Below, piece after piece: positions 25,580 through 37,446 of a stretch of 64,000 bases of DNA. The notes beneath the pieces are model-generated. The model was not told the DNA's origin and did no database searches. It saw only the letters and a list, made by a program, of their open reading frames with translations. The stretch lies in contig JADGJC010000029.1 of the NCBI GenBank assembly GCA_027596075.1, positions 124,001 to 188,000 on the forward strand. Reading direction: 5' to 3'. The translations under genes and the position numbers were made by a program. Position 1 is the stretch's first letter; each line of letters begins with the position of its first letter. The DNA comes from Rhizophlyctis rosea. Taxonomy: Eukaryota; Chytridiomycota; Chytridiomycetes; Rhizophlyctidales; Rhizophlyctidaceae.

Positions 25580-26722
25580 TGTTGATAGGTAATGCGTTCC
25601 GAGGCAAGAATATGCGGATAGAAGTGCAAGATGGGATGGAAAAGAGTGCAAGCCAAAAGGTGGGTGAGGAAACCCATCTGCTGGGCCTCTGATGGGAGAC
25701 ACCAGTGGCTGCGCATCAAAATATAATAAGGAGGTTGCGCGGGACCCACGTGACCGGTGCTGTCACTGTGCCGCTGGGTGGGATGCAGCCCGTGCCACCA
25801 GACCCTGGGTGCGGCCGTGCGCAGGTTGTGTTAATGGATAAGTTTGCATCCACTGACAAGGGCCACAACAACACTGAGATGCAACACATGCTCTTGAGAG
25901 AGAGAATGTTGTCATGAATGGCAATTGCGCAGGAAATTGGTGACATCCACAAGCTGTGATTCACAACTGTCTTTTGGTTTCGCAATCCCCATAAGTGCCA
26001 CCTTTAGCACAAAGTAGGCTTTTGCAATTCTCCAATGCCTCCTGGACATGGTTGCTCACCCAACAAACCATCACTGATGTCAACATGAGGGCCATCTGGA
26101 TCAATATAACAGGCATAGTCATGATGATTTTGGCGGTTCAGGTGGGGATGTTGCAGTTTGTGCAAATAATTCTTTGGCATTATCAGCATTGGCAGCACCA
26201 GGGAGGAGAATCTCCACCTCATTCTCCAGATTTAGGGGCAGGGTCACAACAGCAGCAGCAACAACAACAACATCATAGGAATTGGGGGGAGCAGGAGCAG
26301 GAGCAGTTGCATCATCTTCAGCATCATGGGAATGTGAGGGAGCGGTTCTTGCAACAGCAGCAGCATCAAAATCGGCATGGACGGTTGGGGCCTGAATCAT
26401 ACATGGAAGGAAAAGTGTAACGGTCAGCAATGCTGCGGCAACCCAGCTTGTTACTAATATTCACGCAACTTTCCACTGAATGTCACATGACCACAAGTGT
26501 CGTAATTAGACTGAAATTAGACCCTTCATCCCGTGTCCACTGTTCACTGCGCTGCCCACTCAAGCATTGTTCTCCCCTTTCATTCTTCTCCTCTGATAGA
26601 TCACCCATCTGAACGCCTTCAAGAATCACCCACCAACCCGTCAACTTGACACTCACAGGGTTCGATACTCTGCAATTTCCGTCAATATACAGATTTATGC
26701 TAGTCCGTTCGTAAGCATCACG
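25580..26722. other. Intergenic with Gln/Ala-coding low-complexity tract
   Basis: About 1.1 kb. At 26241-26370 CAG/CAA triplets give poly-Gln in one plus-strand frame and Ala/Val/Asp-rich sequence on the minus strand. A minus-strand frame starts with a hydrophobic stretch (near 26450-26400, LLTVTLFLPCMI) followed by Ala/Pro/Asp-rich sequence, which could be a secreted protein, but I could not find an ATG or a sound exon chain. No gene is called. Confidence 0.4.
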
Positions 26723-28217
26723 ATGACGTCTCGCCGAGTGGGTACACCAACGGTTCTGAGTGCGGCAAGCGGCGTACAAACGCGCGAACTGCGCAGAGCT
26801 TTCAGTGGAACCGCAACTCCAACTGGGGAACGAACAACGTCTGCTCAAGCGCCTGCTCAAGTCTTGGAGGCCGCCGCCGCTGACTTGGGAGGCCATGTGA
26901 ACGTACCCTGGTGGGCACCAGTTGGTCGGTGGTAAGCCTCTGGTGACGCCGCCTGAGCAAGCAAATACAACCTGACAGGCTATTGGTGAATATCAGGGAA
27001 AAGCGTCGTGTCGTTCCACATGGTGCTTTGGCAACAAATGGAATCATTGCAACTCTTGGGGCGCGTCCAGGCGTGAATCCGAAACCATCGGCACATCCAG
27101 TGGAAATTTTGAAGTGGGTCAGAAGTGCGTATGTGCACCGATACGTCGAAATACGTTGGCAATCTGTACAGTCATTGACCAATCTCATGCGCATAGGTGA
27201 AAGACCTCCTGCCACCTTTGAGGACGAAGACGAGGATGATGCCATGGAAACAGAAATCACAACACCTATTCCTGTGGATGAAGCGCCCCCAGCCGTAGAT
27301 TTGACGACTGATCAAAATCCTGCCGAGGCATCAACTCCCGCAGAAGAACCAACACCCGCCGCTGACCCGATTTCCAGAATAGAGATAGACGGTGAGGAAA
27401 CAACGCCGTTTGACAGTGAGGGAACAAAGCGGATTGTGGAGGAAGAACTGGAAATAGTCAACAATCCGAACATGACCGCCATGGTAAGGTTTCTCAGAGG
27501 GAAAATCATACCGCTCAAGGCTTACCGTCCCGGAATATGCACCTCTCACACAAATAGGACGTGGAAACAATACTCTCTCATCCCGACAACCCACCAATTG
27601 GGAACATCATAACTGCAGGCCACGCAACCGCTCCCGTAGAGGACTCAGACAGACGATCAGCATCACCATCACCTCCGTCTCATGCCGAACGCGTGGAGGC
27701 AGCTGCAGTCACACGACCTGAGCAGCCATTGAAAAGAACAATTGATGATGTGGAAGTGGGAGAAGGACCGGAATCTCCGAAACGGATAAGGGTGGATCAA
27801 GATACGGGTGCGGTTGGAGGAGTGGCAAGGGAAGAGGAGTCTGTGGAGCTTAGCAGAAATGACGCTCAGCCGGAAGATGGCGGGGAAGGAAGGAGTGCGG
27901 ATGGGGAAATCATGGAGGGAATGGGGGGTGATGGGGAAACGCAGCCTGAGGGTGGGGTCAATCACGCCCAAGGGGATGGAACGGACCAGCAGGAGTCCAC
28001 ACCCGGACCTGCTGCGGAGAGTGTCGGCGCAACACATGTTGAAGAGAAGATAGCTGAAAAGGCTGCAGGGGATGACGAATCAGCGGCCCATGTGGAAAGC
28101 GCAAAGCCTGGGGATATTGACTCGGAGGCGAGAGGGTTGGGGGAGGGAATTGAAGGAACTCCCGCCGAGGCATCACCGGGTTCAACGCCAGTAAGCAATG
28201 TTACACCGCCGGAGTGA
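26723..28217 (+). CDS. Acidic-tailed protein of unknown function
   Basis: Three exons (26723-26931, 26979-27483, 27558-28217) join in frame to 457 aa. The N-terminal 160 residues look folded and include VNVPWWAPVGRW, REKRRVVPHGALATNGIIAT and HPVEILKWVRSAYVHRYVEI. The rest is acidic and disordered (Glu/Asp/Pro/Ala-rich), with a Lys/Arg cluster (PLKRTIDDVE...SPKRIRVD) that may be a nuclear signal. I do not recognise the family; a chromatin-associated role would be a guess. Splice sites are conventional (GTAAGC, GTAAGG). Confidence 0.8.
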
Positions 28218-28910
28218 ATCAAAATGGATGCTTGATGGTCGCAAGTCTCTGAACGAACATTTTTGGCCCACATGAGCAAATATGGAGCAGAAGTTTGCAA
28301 GCAAAATCTATAGATTGTCTCATCCATTTATTTAGTCTTCAATTAGGTTATAAACTTGTGCTACGTAATGTTACGAGGGTTGACTCCGAATGATTGCGCC
28401 ACCACGTGTCAATGATGTTGCCGATTGCCGGTGGCGGAGCTTGGGGAAATTGGTTGAGGGTCCTTCTTCCCTCAAAAGCTTCCCCAAACGTTTATCGATA
28501 GCATTAACTCTTCCCACTGTCAGTGTCACTTCAAATATCTGTTACTGGGCCGTTCGTTCGCTTCTGGTGGATAAGTAGCACCTTCAGCTTTCGAGGTAGT
28601 GCTGGGCTTGACAACACCTTGCGGTTTTATTTGTCGCGTTTTGAGCCACACCTGTGCCAAGACGCTGCCTCCGGTAGCTGTTTCTCATTCCCACGCTTCC
28701 TCGACCAAACCTGAACGGCGCTTCAAGTTGGGGTTCACCTATCCACTGTTTCGCTTATATATTGGCATTGTACATTTTACCTTTCTTTATTTCGTATTGT
28801 TTATTCTTTACTGTATCATAGTTCATGTATCATAGTACTTTGAGTATCTACCTTCCTAACCTGAGCTTAGTTGCATACCCTGCTACTCGCCTATATACCT
28901 CGAATAAACC
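28218..28910. other. Intergenic, nothing recognised
   Basis: About 690 bp between two plus-strand genes; AT-rich before the next start codon. No supported feature. Confidence 0.5.
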
Positions 28911-29980
28911 ATGCAACCCTCACCAACGATTGCAGATTTATTATTACGCCCCACAACTATCCTCGGAATCATAACCTCCATCCTCCTATTTGTCCTATCT
29001 TACTGCATTCGCTTAAACGCTACCACATCCCCAACATCAACTGTCCCCTTCTCTCACATATCCTCACCATCCCCCGTCAATGCCTTAATTCTAGTTTTCA
29101 CAATCTTTGCGGGCCTCCGCCACCTCCTCACTGCCCTCTGCCCCATCATATCTTCTTACCTCCCTCACATGACCCTCCATTGGCTGCGGATGGCTACAGA
29201 CCTGGGCGACATTCTCCTTACACCGACCTTGTTCATCATAGCGTACGAGTTGTGTCATAAGGTACATGGCGGGCCGAAACGACGAATTCTAGCACGGGAG
29301 GCGGCAGGGAGGATTGCGGCTACGACTATTGCGTGTGTGGCTGTTGGGTGGGGGGTGATTGATTGGGTTATGAAGGAGAGGCCGAGGGGAGCGGTGCCGG
29401 TGCCGTGTGGGGAGGAGTCGTTGGGTGTGTTGGCGGGGGAGAGATGGGCTGCTGAGGTGATGTTGGGATTGGCGGGGGGGTGTTTGTGGGCGAGATTGAG
29501 GTGGCCTTGGTTGACTGTTTTGTCGGCGGTTGAGTTGGTGTTGCATGGTATGTCATTTTCTCGAAAGCCATGTTGTCAAGTTTGATGATTAATTGTATTA
29601 CTTCAAACGAAACAGCAACACCCCACCTCTTCCCCTCAACAAAACCCTACACGACACTCCTTCAATCCCTCGTCCTCTCCTACGCCCTCTTCCTCTCCAA
29701 ACATATCGTCACGTCCTCAGCTCTGGCATCAATAGATGATGAGGCGACTCAACCACTCGTCTCGGACGAGTCATTCGAATGGCTGAGACGATACGGGTCG
29801 GCAGGGACGGTGGAGGTGTGGGTTGACGGACAACCAGCCTCACCGCCTGGTGGCGGGCCTAGTGATTTGAAAATACCGCGCCCGCCGAGTCAGAATGAGG
29901 GAGAGGGTAGCGCAGGGAAGGACAACGGCGTGCTGAGTAGATTTGATAGCGTTACCACAGTCAAGGGTGATGACGAATGA
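28911..29980 (+). CDS. Multi-pass membrane protein of unknown function
   Basis: Two exons (28911-29547, 29616-29980) give 333 aa. Hydrophobic segments recur about six or seven times: near residues 16-36 (ILGIITSILLFVLSYCI), 58-78, 100-115, 130-150, around AEVMLGLAGGCLW, WLTVLSAVELVLH and LQSLVLSYALFLS. A soluble Ser/Pro/Gly-rich tail follows. No motif links it to a named transporter or receptor family. Confidence 0.8.
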
Positions 29981-30320
29981 ATATATCATTGACTGCTGCA
30001 TCTGAGCGATTTTGAAAAAGTGGAATCCGGCGAGGGATGCAAATTGCCTTGCCACCATTGAGAAATGAATTTGACTCTGATGTCGAGTCTCAAAGACCGA
30101 CAGGCGGCCGAAGTTGCACCTGCGACCCTGAAACTCACAGTCAAACAGCAAATCCAGCATTTTCGCCATTTTGAACGTGTTGCTGATGTGTACAAAAATT
30201 GTATTTACACGTTGAAATCCATGTCGAATCCGCAACATCGAAGTAATCACACTGCCCCGATTTGCTTCATGCTATATACAGTACATCTCAAAGCTGGTTC
30301 AATCTCAAGATAGCAAACGA
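29981..30320. other. Intergenic between convergent genes, nothing recognised
   Basis: About 340 bp between the stop codons of the membrane-protein gene and the small minus-strand gene. No supported feature. Confidence 0.5.
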
Positions 30321-30865
30321 TCAATCTTCCTCCTCCTCTTCCTTCTTTGGCCTTCCCTCAACCGGTTTCGTCGCTGTAAATAGCCACCCAAGCATGTAAT
30401 GTCATCATCTTCCTGTCAACATTTCAACGACACAGATGAATTGTTTGACTTACCATAATCAGGATGCCCCTTATACTGCGGAATTCTCCTAAACAACCTT
30501 TTCTCGGCAGCTTGTTGAGCTTCTGTTGCGGTGTCTTCCGTCGGGGGTTCAATATCTGTTTCCCCTGCGGTTGTGTGGTGGGAGGCTGCGTTGATGTATT
30601 GTGAAAGACGGTCCTCACGGGTGTTTGGGAAGTTTTTGACTTCACCGGAGGGGAGAGTTACGTAGACGCTAGTGGGTATGATAAGAGAAATCAGATCTTT
30701 TGCTGGCGGGTTTGAGGTTGTGCTGAACATTTAAAAATGGTAGGTGGTATTGATTATGAACGGTGTTTACCTGAAACCGCTGTTTGCTTCGTTTTGCCGA
30801 TAGTAGGTCACTTTCCCGCCTTGTTCCATTGCGTCGTCGAATTGGGGTTTTGCTTTGCGAGTCAT
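30321..30865 (-). CDS. Small protein with acidic tail, function unknown
   Basis: Three exons (30865-30771, 30668-30454, 30373-30321) join in frame to 120 aa. It begins MTRKAKPQFDDAMEQGGKVT, has a compact middle (SVYVTLPSGEVKNFPNTREDRL, RLFRRIPQYKGHPDY) and ends in a run of glutamates (KKEEEEED). No signal peptide or membrane span. The three-exon structure with normal splice sites supports a real gene; the family is not recognised. Confidence 0.72.
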
Positions 30866-31294
30866 GGTTTGCTTTTGTTGGGTTGGACGAATCTGCTGGA
30901 CTGTATCGTTTTGCGATTTTGCGGCGAGTGGTAGGAATCTGGAATTTGACGGGAGGAAGATGACAAAAGTGGTTTCAGAGAAGGGATGAAGGTTTTTGAC
31001 TGCGGACGGCTGACGTCATCCCGATCGGTCAATGGGTCAGCGTGGTGACACAGCGCGAAATTTTGGTCCAAGTCGGACTCGCCCACCGAAGTCGCCTCCC
31101 CGAAACTCGCCCCAAAACTCGCCCAAGGCTGTTTTTAAACTTTTTGATTGCCTCTTGAATTTGCTGCTTTTCCGTCTTGATTTTGTTTTTTGGACGATAT
31201 CGGGCTCGAATTCCTTCTGTCAAGGGCCACAGCTAGTGTCGGGGCGCTGATATCATCCCTAATATAATCTGCCCAATCAACTCATCCGTTTACC
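30866..31294. other. Intergenic, divergent promoter region
   Basis: About 430 bp between the small protein gene and the arrestin-like gene. Contains short ACTCGCCC-type repeats near 31078-31130; nothing else. Confidence 0.5.
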
Positions 31295-32356
31295 ATGCCG
31301 GTATCGGCTACCATCATACCTCCAAAAGGGTATTCCACCTTCGTTTTTGGGGTCCCAAACACTCCCACCTTTCGGATATGCGGCTCTCTCAAACTCACAA
31401 ATACGCCTTCATCGCCGGACAAGTTGAAATATAAGAACGTTCATTCCGCAGCTGTTTCTCTTCACATCACTATGTCCAGCCGTACCACAAGAAGGAGCAA
31501 CGAGAAAGATACTACGTACATGGACAAAAACGATCTTTTCAAACAGAGCATTTTGCTTGTTCAACAACCGCAACCAGATCAGACGTCTTCGGAACCTGGT
31601 GTGGCTGCGACAGGCCACAGCACGATACAGGCTATCGCACCCAATAGCTTTGTCCTCCTCCCCTTCACCTTCGCTCCTCAATCCTCCACGCTTCCGTTTT
31701 GTTCCAGTGATGAGCTGAAATTCTCGCCCAACAATACTCAATACGTCATGAAGTACACTCTCGGTGCATCGGCACGGATTCCCCGGAAGCATGTCTTCAA
31801 CGAAAATGTATCGGCCGAATTGAACGTCCCAGTGCGCGTCCCATCCCCCTATCTCGCCATAATAGCTCAAACTCCTCCAGCACCTGCAGGTTGGATCAAT
31901 TCGATGCCATATAACCTCACCCCAACTGTAACCAAAACCCCGCATACACCATATCTGCTCCATTTCACCTTGGAGCACGGGACCGTCCTTCATCCACAAC
32001 GACCCTTTCCCATCCGGTTCCGCATCACGCCTGCAGCCAATATCCAGGCCAATAGAATCCTTGCTATCCAGATTAAGGTGAAACAGTATTACGAGATCCG
32101 GACTGGGCGACATAAAGGCACTCACAAAATTGTGTTGTTCCTGCATGAGATCAAGCAGTCAGTCAACGGGGAGTTTTGGAAACAGAGGGACTTCACGTTG
32201 ATGATGCATGATAATGGACAGATCAGGGATACCATGGTTGGTGGTGCGGCGGGGTTGTTACAGATTTGGCATCGTTTGAAGGTGCGGATTGTTACGGACG
32301 GATTTGGGAGTGGCGGCAAGTTTGCGACGCAGGTGTTTGTTGCGAAGCTTGCCTGA
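31295..32356 (+). CDS. Arrestin-fold-like protein
   Basis: Single exon of 353 aa. The sequence is rich in beta-strand patterns typical of arrestin-like domains: an N-terminal sheet (FRICGSLKLTN, SAAVSLHITMSSRT), a proline-led strand (IAPNSFVLLPFTFAP), a central TQYVMKYTLGASARIP, and a C-terminal half with PFPIRFRITPAANIQ and ILAIQIKVKQYYEIRT. Alpha-arrestins link ubiquitin ligases to membrane cargo. No PPxY motif is obvious, so that role is not claimed. The fold assignment rests on general pattern, not on a diagnostic motif. Confidence 0.72.
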   Translation: MPVSATIIPPKGYSTFVFGVPNTPTFRICGSLKLTNTPSSPDKLKYKNVHSAAVSLHITMSSRTTRRSNEKDTTYMDKNDLFKQSILLVQQPQPDQTSSEPGVAATGHSTIQAIAPNSFVLLPFTFAPQSSTLPFCSSDELKFSPNNTQYVMKYTLGASARIPRKHVFNENVSAELNVPVRVPSPYLAIIAQTPPAPAGWINSMPYNLTPTVTKTPHTPYLLHFTLEHGTVLHPQRPFPIRFRITPAANIQANRILAIQIKVKQYYEIRTGRHKGTHKIVLFLHEIKQSVNGEFWKQRDFTLMMHDNGQIRDTMVGGAAGLLQIWHRLKVRIVTDGFGSGGKFATQVFVAKLA

Positions 32357-32675
32357 AAGCATCATGCCCTGGCGGCGATGATGTACGGCCTCACCCCAGA
32401 GACAGGGGATTTTTTTGTATGTAAGATAGAGCGGATGTTCCCCCATCATGTACATAAGCCAAGTTAATTTAGAGACAAACTTAGTAAACCTGGACGAAAT
32501 TTTGCATTCTTGAGAGACTGGGGACCTTGCTATCCTGAATCGTGAGTTGAGTTTTTGGACCCTAAATTACATGAGCCCATACGTCATCACCCAATGACTC
32601 ACCATGACCGCAACGCGTGTATTCTTCCCCTAAAATCCCCCGCTTCCTTTCCCTCTCACTGACACCATCTCTGCG
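32357..32675. other. Intergenic; pyrimidine-rich tract just before the PSD1 start
   Basis: About 320 bp. The last 50 bases before 32676 are C/T-rich, as often seen at fungal transcription start regions. Confidence 0.4.
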
Positions 32676-34544
32676 ATGGGCTTGGGAAGTTCTCACCATA
32701 CAACCCAATACAGCTTTCGTCATATCGTACACCTACATTCCTGCAGGCCAAAAGCAAGTTGTTTCAGTCCCAATATGCTGAATACGACGATAGGACGACG
32801 CGGTTGCACCGCTATCCTGGGACTGAGACCAGGTGGCAGTCCTTACAAACGCGTTCCCATAATACGGAGGGTGTTTGAAAGTCGGCAACCAACGCAATCT
32901 ATACGACGGTATTCAACAGAAAATCAACAGGAACGCTCATGGAGAGGTATGTATGAAGGGTCTGTATTGGAATTCAAGATGTTGCTAGTGCTGGATTTTC
33001 ACACCTTTCACGCCCCTATTACACTTATCAGAGAACTTCCGCCGAGGCAAGGACGCATTTTTTGGAACCAAAACTGTATGGTACCCTATACCCATATCGC
33101 TCGGTCTGGCTTGCTTAGCTGCCATCCATTTCTTACGGATGCGACGACGCGAAGAGGAGAACGCGTCGGGACACCACCACGTGAAGCTGGAAGGTCCTTG
33201 GCATGTGAGTGACAGCTCGTTATGTTCTTTCTCTCTTGAAGGTCAAATACCTAAACCTTTTCAACTTTCCAGGTACAAGCTTACGCCATTTTGCCACTTC
33301 GATCAATATCGCGACTATGGGGTTGGATGAACAGCTTGACTGTTCCAGTGTGGCTGCGGGAACCGCTGTACGGGACATACTCGAAGGTGTTCGGATGCAA
33401 CTTGGATGAGATGGAGGTGTCTGATTTGAAAGCATATCGGAATCTGTCGGAGTTCTTCTACCGTAAACTCAAACCGGGCGTGCGACCGATCGACGAGTCA
33501 TCACCTTTAGTACGTTTCCATCTCGCTGACTTCGGCCGTAGAGGCCAAACTCCTGACATTTATTGCAACAGGTTAGCCCGGCAGACGGCAAAGTCCTCCA
33601 CTTCGGTCTCATAACCGAACGCAAAGTCGAACAAATCAAAGGCATCACATATTCCCTCGACGCCCTCCTCGGTCACAAACCCGAAGACATCGCCCCCACA
33701 ACACCCGAAGATGCCAAACTTATCGAGATGGCCGAGAAGACGCATTCTGAGACTGTTGTTTCGGAGAAGGACTTTGCGGACATAAACGCGGTGGAATACT
33801 CGCTTGATAAGATGCTTGGCGATGAACCGGCTAAGAAGGGGGATAATGGTGATGGGAAGGCGTTGGAGTATCATCATAAGCACGGGGGACATAAACTGAA
33901 ACCGGGCAATGGACTATTTTTCTGTGTGATATATTTGGCACCTGGGGATTATCATCGGTTCCATTCGCCGGTTGATTGGGCTGTGAAGGGGAGACGGCAC
34001 TTTGCGGGTATGACGAAGCTGTAGTTCCTTGGTGTTTCCAGTTGTAAACCTAACCTCAGGGTTACTATCACAGGGGAGCTCTTCTCAGTATCGCCCATGG
34101 CGGTGGAAGCCATTCGAAATCTCTTTGTCCTAAACGAGCGCGTAGTCCTACTTGGCGACTGGAAGCCGGGCTTTTTCTGTATGATTCCCGTGGGCGCGAC
34201 GAATGTTGGAGCTATTAAAATCGATTTTGATCCCGTATGTCACCTCCTCCCAATCATTCCCCGTTCTCTACTAACCCGAACCTGCCACTAACACGTTCTT
34301 GGACCAACATATCCAGACCCTCCGGACTAACCTCGCCAAACGCCTCCAAACCGTCCCGCCTGGTACATTCACAGCAATGGACTACGCCGGCAGCGGCGTG
34401 CAGTTGCGTAAAGGACAGGAAATGGGCGGATTCATGTTGGGTAGTACTATAGTTTTGGTGTTTGAGGCGCCCACAAATTTCAGGTTTGAGTTGGAGGCTG
34501 GGCAGAAGGTCCGGGTTGGAGAAACTCTAGGTAGATTTACGTAG
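32676..34544 (+). CDS. PSD1: Mitochondrial phosphatidylserine decarboxylase proenzyme
   Basis: Converts phosphatidylserine to phosphatidylethanolamine in the inner mitochondrial membrane. Six exons (32676-32946, 33032-33204, 33273-33509, 33572-34007, 34074-34234, 34317-34544) join to 501 aa. An Arg-rich presequence precedes one membrane segment ([20 protein letters not shown]). Family blocks follow: [42 protein letters not shown], [17 protein letters not shown], [21 protein letters not shown], and [21 protein letters not shown] is the self-cleavage site that generates the pyruvoyl group; all expected parts are present. A second Met at 32775 is an alternative start. The segment between 33640 and 33830 contains a repeat of the YSLDxLLG motif. 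Confidence 0.95.
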
Positions 34545-34821
34545 GTTTCGAGTAGTGGTGGGTGAGTTGGTAGAGGGCTTTTTGGGAGTGAGATGACAAC
34601 GCAGGATGATGAGAATAGTGTTTAGCACGTTTATCTCGTAATGCCACATAGCAATAGCATCAGGGATGTTTCGATGAATATTAGGAGAAGAAACTTTTCC
34701 TTCAACCGTTGCGTCTAAACTACATGCGATAATCACAAGGGGTATATATATGTACACAAAGCGCCGTTTACACCGCAGAGATTTCGATCCTAGGAAGCCC
34801 TACCACATCAACTTCCCTCCC

Positions 34822-36918
34822 TCAATCTTTCATAGCATCCCCGTCCACCTGCTTCGATATCTTCATTTTCTGGAAGACGTCCTGAGCCCCACTGAGATTC
34901 AGCATCTGCGGCATGCCCCTCGGACTAGCGGGAGGGAACATCCCCGAACTGCTATAACTCCCCGCCCCACCGCCCAACATCATAGGCGCGACGCCTCCCC
35001 CATTCCCACCAGATGAAATCAATCTAGGCGAAGACGGCACCCAACCCATCGGCACGGCCCCGCCATTCCCACTACCCCCCGCCCCACCACCATTCCCCTG
35101 ACTCCCATTCCCACTCCCACTCCCATTCCCCATCCCACTAGACGCCCTCTCAATCCCTAACATACTAGTCAAACTACTCGTAGAACTAACACTCGGACTC
35201 CGCTGCCTATTCATCGGATACGGCAGGCCATACCCGTACGGTCCCGTGCCACTAGGTCCCACTGCCGCAAAGTACCCTCCAGCGCCGGGCCCGGCGCCCA
35301 ACGGTGGAGTCCCACCCCTCAAACTCATAAACATCTGTCCCTGCGGTTCGGGTGTTGGCATGCGTGCCATGGGTGACGCGAAGAAATTGGAGGCGTTCAT
35401 GGGTGTGGAGGAGGGGGAGGATGGGATGCGGTGGGGGCGTTTGTAGGGTTCGAAGCGCTCTTCTGTGGATACTGTGAAGTCGGAGTCTGTTTTAGTCATC
35501 AGTATAAATGTTGGGAAAGATGGATGTTGAAAGCAGGTATGGAGTATGGTACGCACATTTTCGTTTTCCTTTGCCTAATATTAGTGGACTGAGACTGCCT
35601 AAAATGCCGCTAGGTGTATTGATGGGAGAGAGTGATGGTGATGTGATCATGTCTTGGTACCGTGCGGCATACTATGATCAATAATGTTTAATATGGGTTT
35701 GCGCATGATAACGGGCAATTCCTTGCATAGACAGAAACTCACATTGTTTTCAGGATTTAGTTTGGAAGAATTAGACATGTACACGGCAGGATCTTTGATG
35801 TGAGAATTTGGTATAGTAACAGTGCGCAACGGGAGAGGGGTAGAATCCTGAAAATCCGATTTTCGTGTCACTTCCAAAAAAAGGAGGAACAGTGGAAAAT
35901 CGCCGACGCAATTACAACTAACCAATGATAGTTCATCACGCACTTCTCCAGTACTCGCAGCACTGACCGGACTATCCGGTACATCGACCAAAGGAGATGG
36001 TCCAACCCCTCCGCCTCCCGTGCCATCCACCAGCGGCAGTACCCCCTTATTCAACGCCCTCTCATGCGCAATTTCATTCATAAATGGCCGCGTCTCGTCC
36101 TCCAATAGCGTTGCGATACGACCCAGTGATCCAAGCGATTTGGACTTTTGCAGCTTTTTAATAGCTAGATTTGGGAACGAACTACCACGTTCGTCCAAAG
36201 AGCCTACTTTCATCTGGACGTCACCGTCTGAATGTGTGGGTGTCGATGATCCGCTGTCCGTCATGTTGGTGTCCCCGTCTTGCGATAGCAGTCCGCTTCC
36301 TCTTTTCGTCATGGACGGGGTTGTTGGAGTGGCAAAAGGGTTGTTAGAGTCTTCGGAAAGACCTGATGATGTGTGTTCCAGCATGTATTTCGGGCGATGT
36401 TGAGCTCGGGGAGTTCGAATGATACGGGACCATTGGGTGCGATATGGGGTGGGATCTAGACGCATTTCATCACTACTGCTGCTGCTGGAATCGTCATCAT
36501 CGTCATCGTCGGCGTTCGTGGGGTTTGTGCGAAAGCCATAGGAAAGAGAATCGTCTCGCCAGGCAGTAAAATGGTTGGATATGGAGGCGTTCGAGTCGGC
36601 CTCTGTTTCGCCTGATTGATTACTGAGATAGTTTGTCTGTTGCTGCTGCTGCTGTTGTTGTTGCGATTGCTGTTGTTGTTGTTGCTGTTGCTGTTGGAAG
36701 GCGAAAGATCCATATGGGGGGAAGGAGGAGGAAGAAGCTGCGGGAGGGGCTACTGGGTTTAACAACTGCGCGGTACTAAGTTGTTTTACTCGCTGCGGAG
36801 TAAGGGATGCCAGGGATATACGGCGGTGTACACCTCGCAATGGGGTGCCTCTTCGCGGGGTATGTTGCGCTTGTGAGAAACCTCCAGAACCCGCCGTGTC
36901 GTCCGATGAATGCGACAT
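34822..36918 (-). CDS. Low-complexity regulatory-type protein with poly-Gln, poly-Asp and poly-Ser runs
   Basis: Three exons (36918-35923, 35671-35557, 35486-34822) join in frame to 591 aa. The N-terminus is Ser/Thr-rich with basic patches. Poly-Gln runs (about residues 75-93) and Asp then Ser runs (near 140-155) follow. A conserved-looking core then reads FPNLAIKKLQKSKSLGSLGR, IATLLEDETRPFMNEIAHER. After the introns come SPSLSPINTPSGILGSLSPL and ERFEPYKRPHRIPSSPSS, which look like short linear motifs. The C-terminus is Gly/Asn/Ser/Pro-rich. It is probably nuclear and phosphorylated at many Ser-Pro sites (inference). I do not recognise the family. Confidence 0.8.
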
Positions 36919-37446
36919 TCTCTTGGGGTGGGCTGTGGGAAGTGACGTAACCTTGTTTTTGGCAAGTGAGGATGTCGCAGTAGGCTCGTATGTCAATAAA
37001 TGTGTAAGCAGGTCCCAACTTTACTGGCTTGCTTCGCAAGTGAAGAAACTGCAAGAATGGGAGTGTGAGAAAGGGGCAGCAGGTCCACTTCCATCCTTTT
37101 TATGTTGTGCTTATTTTTAGGGTTGATGGCATGGCTGGATGCGGAGCTGGGTGCCTCGCCACCTTGTGACGCGGGATTCTGGTTTCTGACCTGAATTTCG
37201 GGACGCGTTTCTGGCCTGCACTCTGTATGGACCCTGGCGGGCATCCACAATGTACATACTGTCGGGTATCAAACTAACAACAATGTGCTTCTCGCAAGCA
37301 TTCCCTTGAGACTTATAATATTAGACCAAGACAAAGCTCTGCAGATGTCGCCAACACTTCTTTACCCTTTTGACTACGAACAGCTACTCCCAATCCCCAC
37401 CAATCTTCGGCTTCACCTTCTCGAAGCTACTACTATGACCGCAGTG
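36919..37446. other. Intergenic, nothing recognised
   Basis: About 530 bp between the poly-Gln protein gene and the F-box gene, both on the minus strand. No supported feature. Confidence 0.5.

Noticed and set aside
25995..26420. Plus-strand Gln-rich open frame as a gene
   Set aside because: Mostly CAG/CAA simple repeat, no flanking exons or conserved block.
31078..31130. ACTCGCCC-type repeats as a regulatory array
   Set aside because: Irregular spacing and few copies; chance cannot be excluded.
31409..32146. 245-codon minus-strand frame
   Set aside because: Lies fully inside the arrestin-like exon and lacks motifs; judged antisense shadow.
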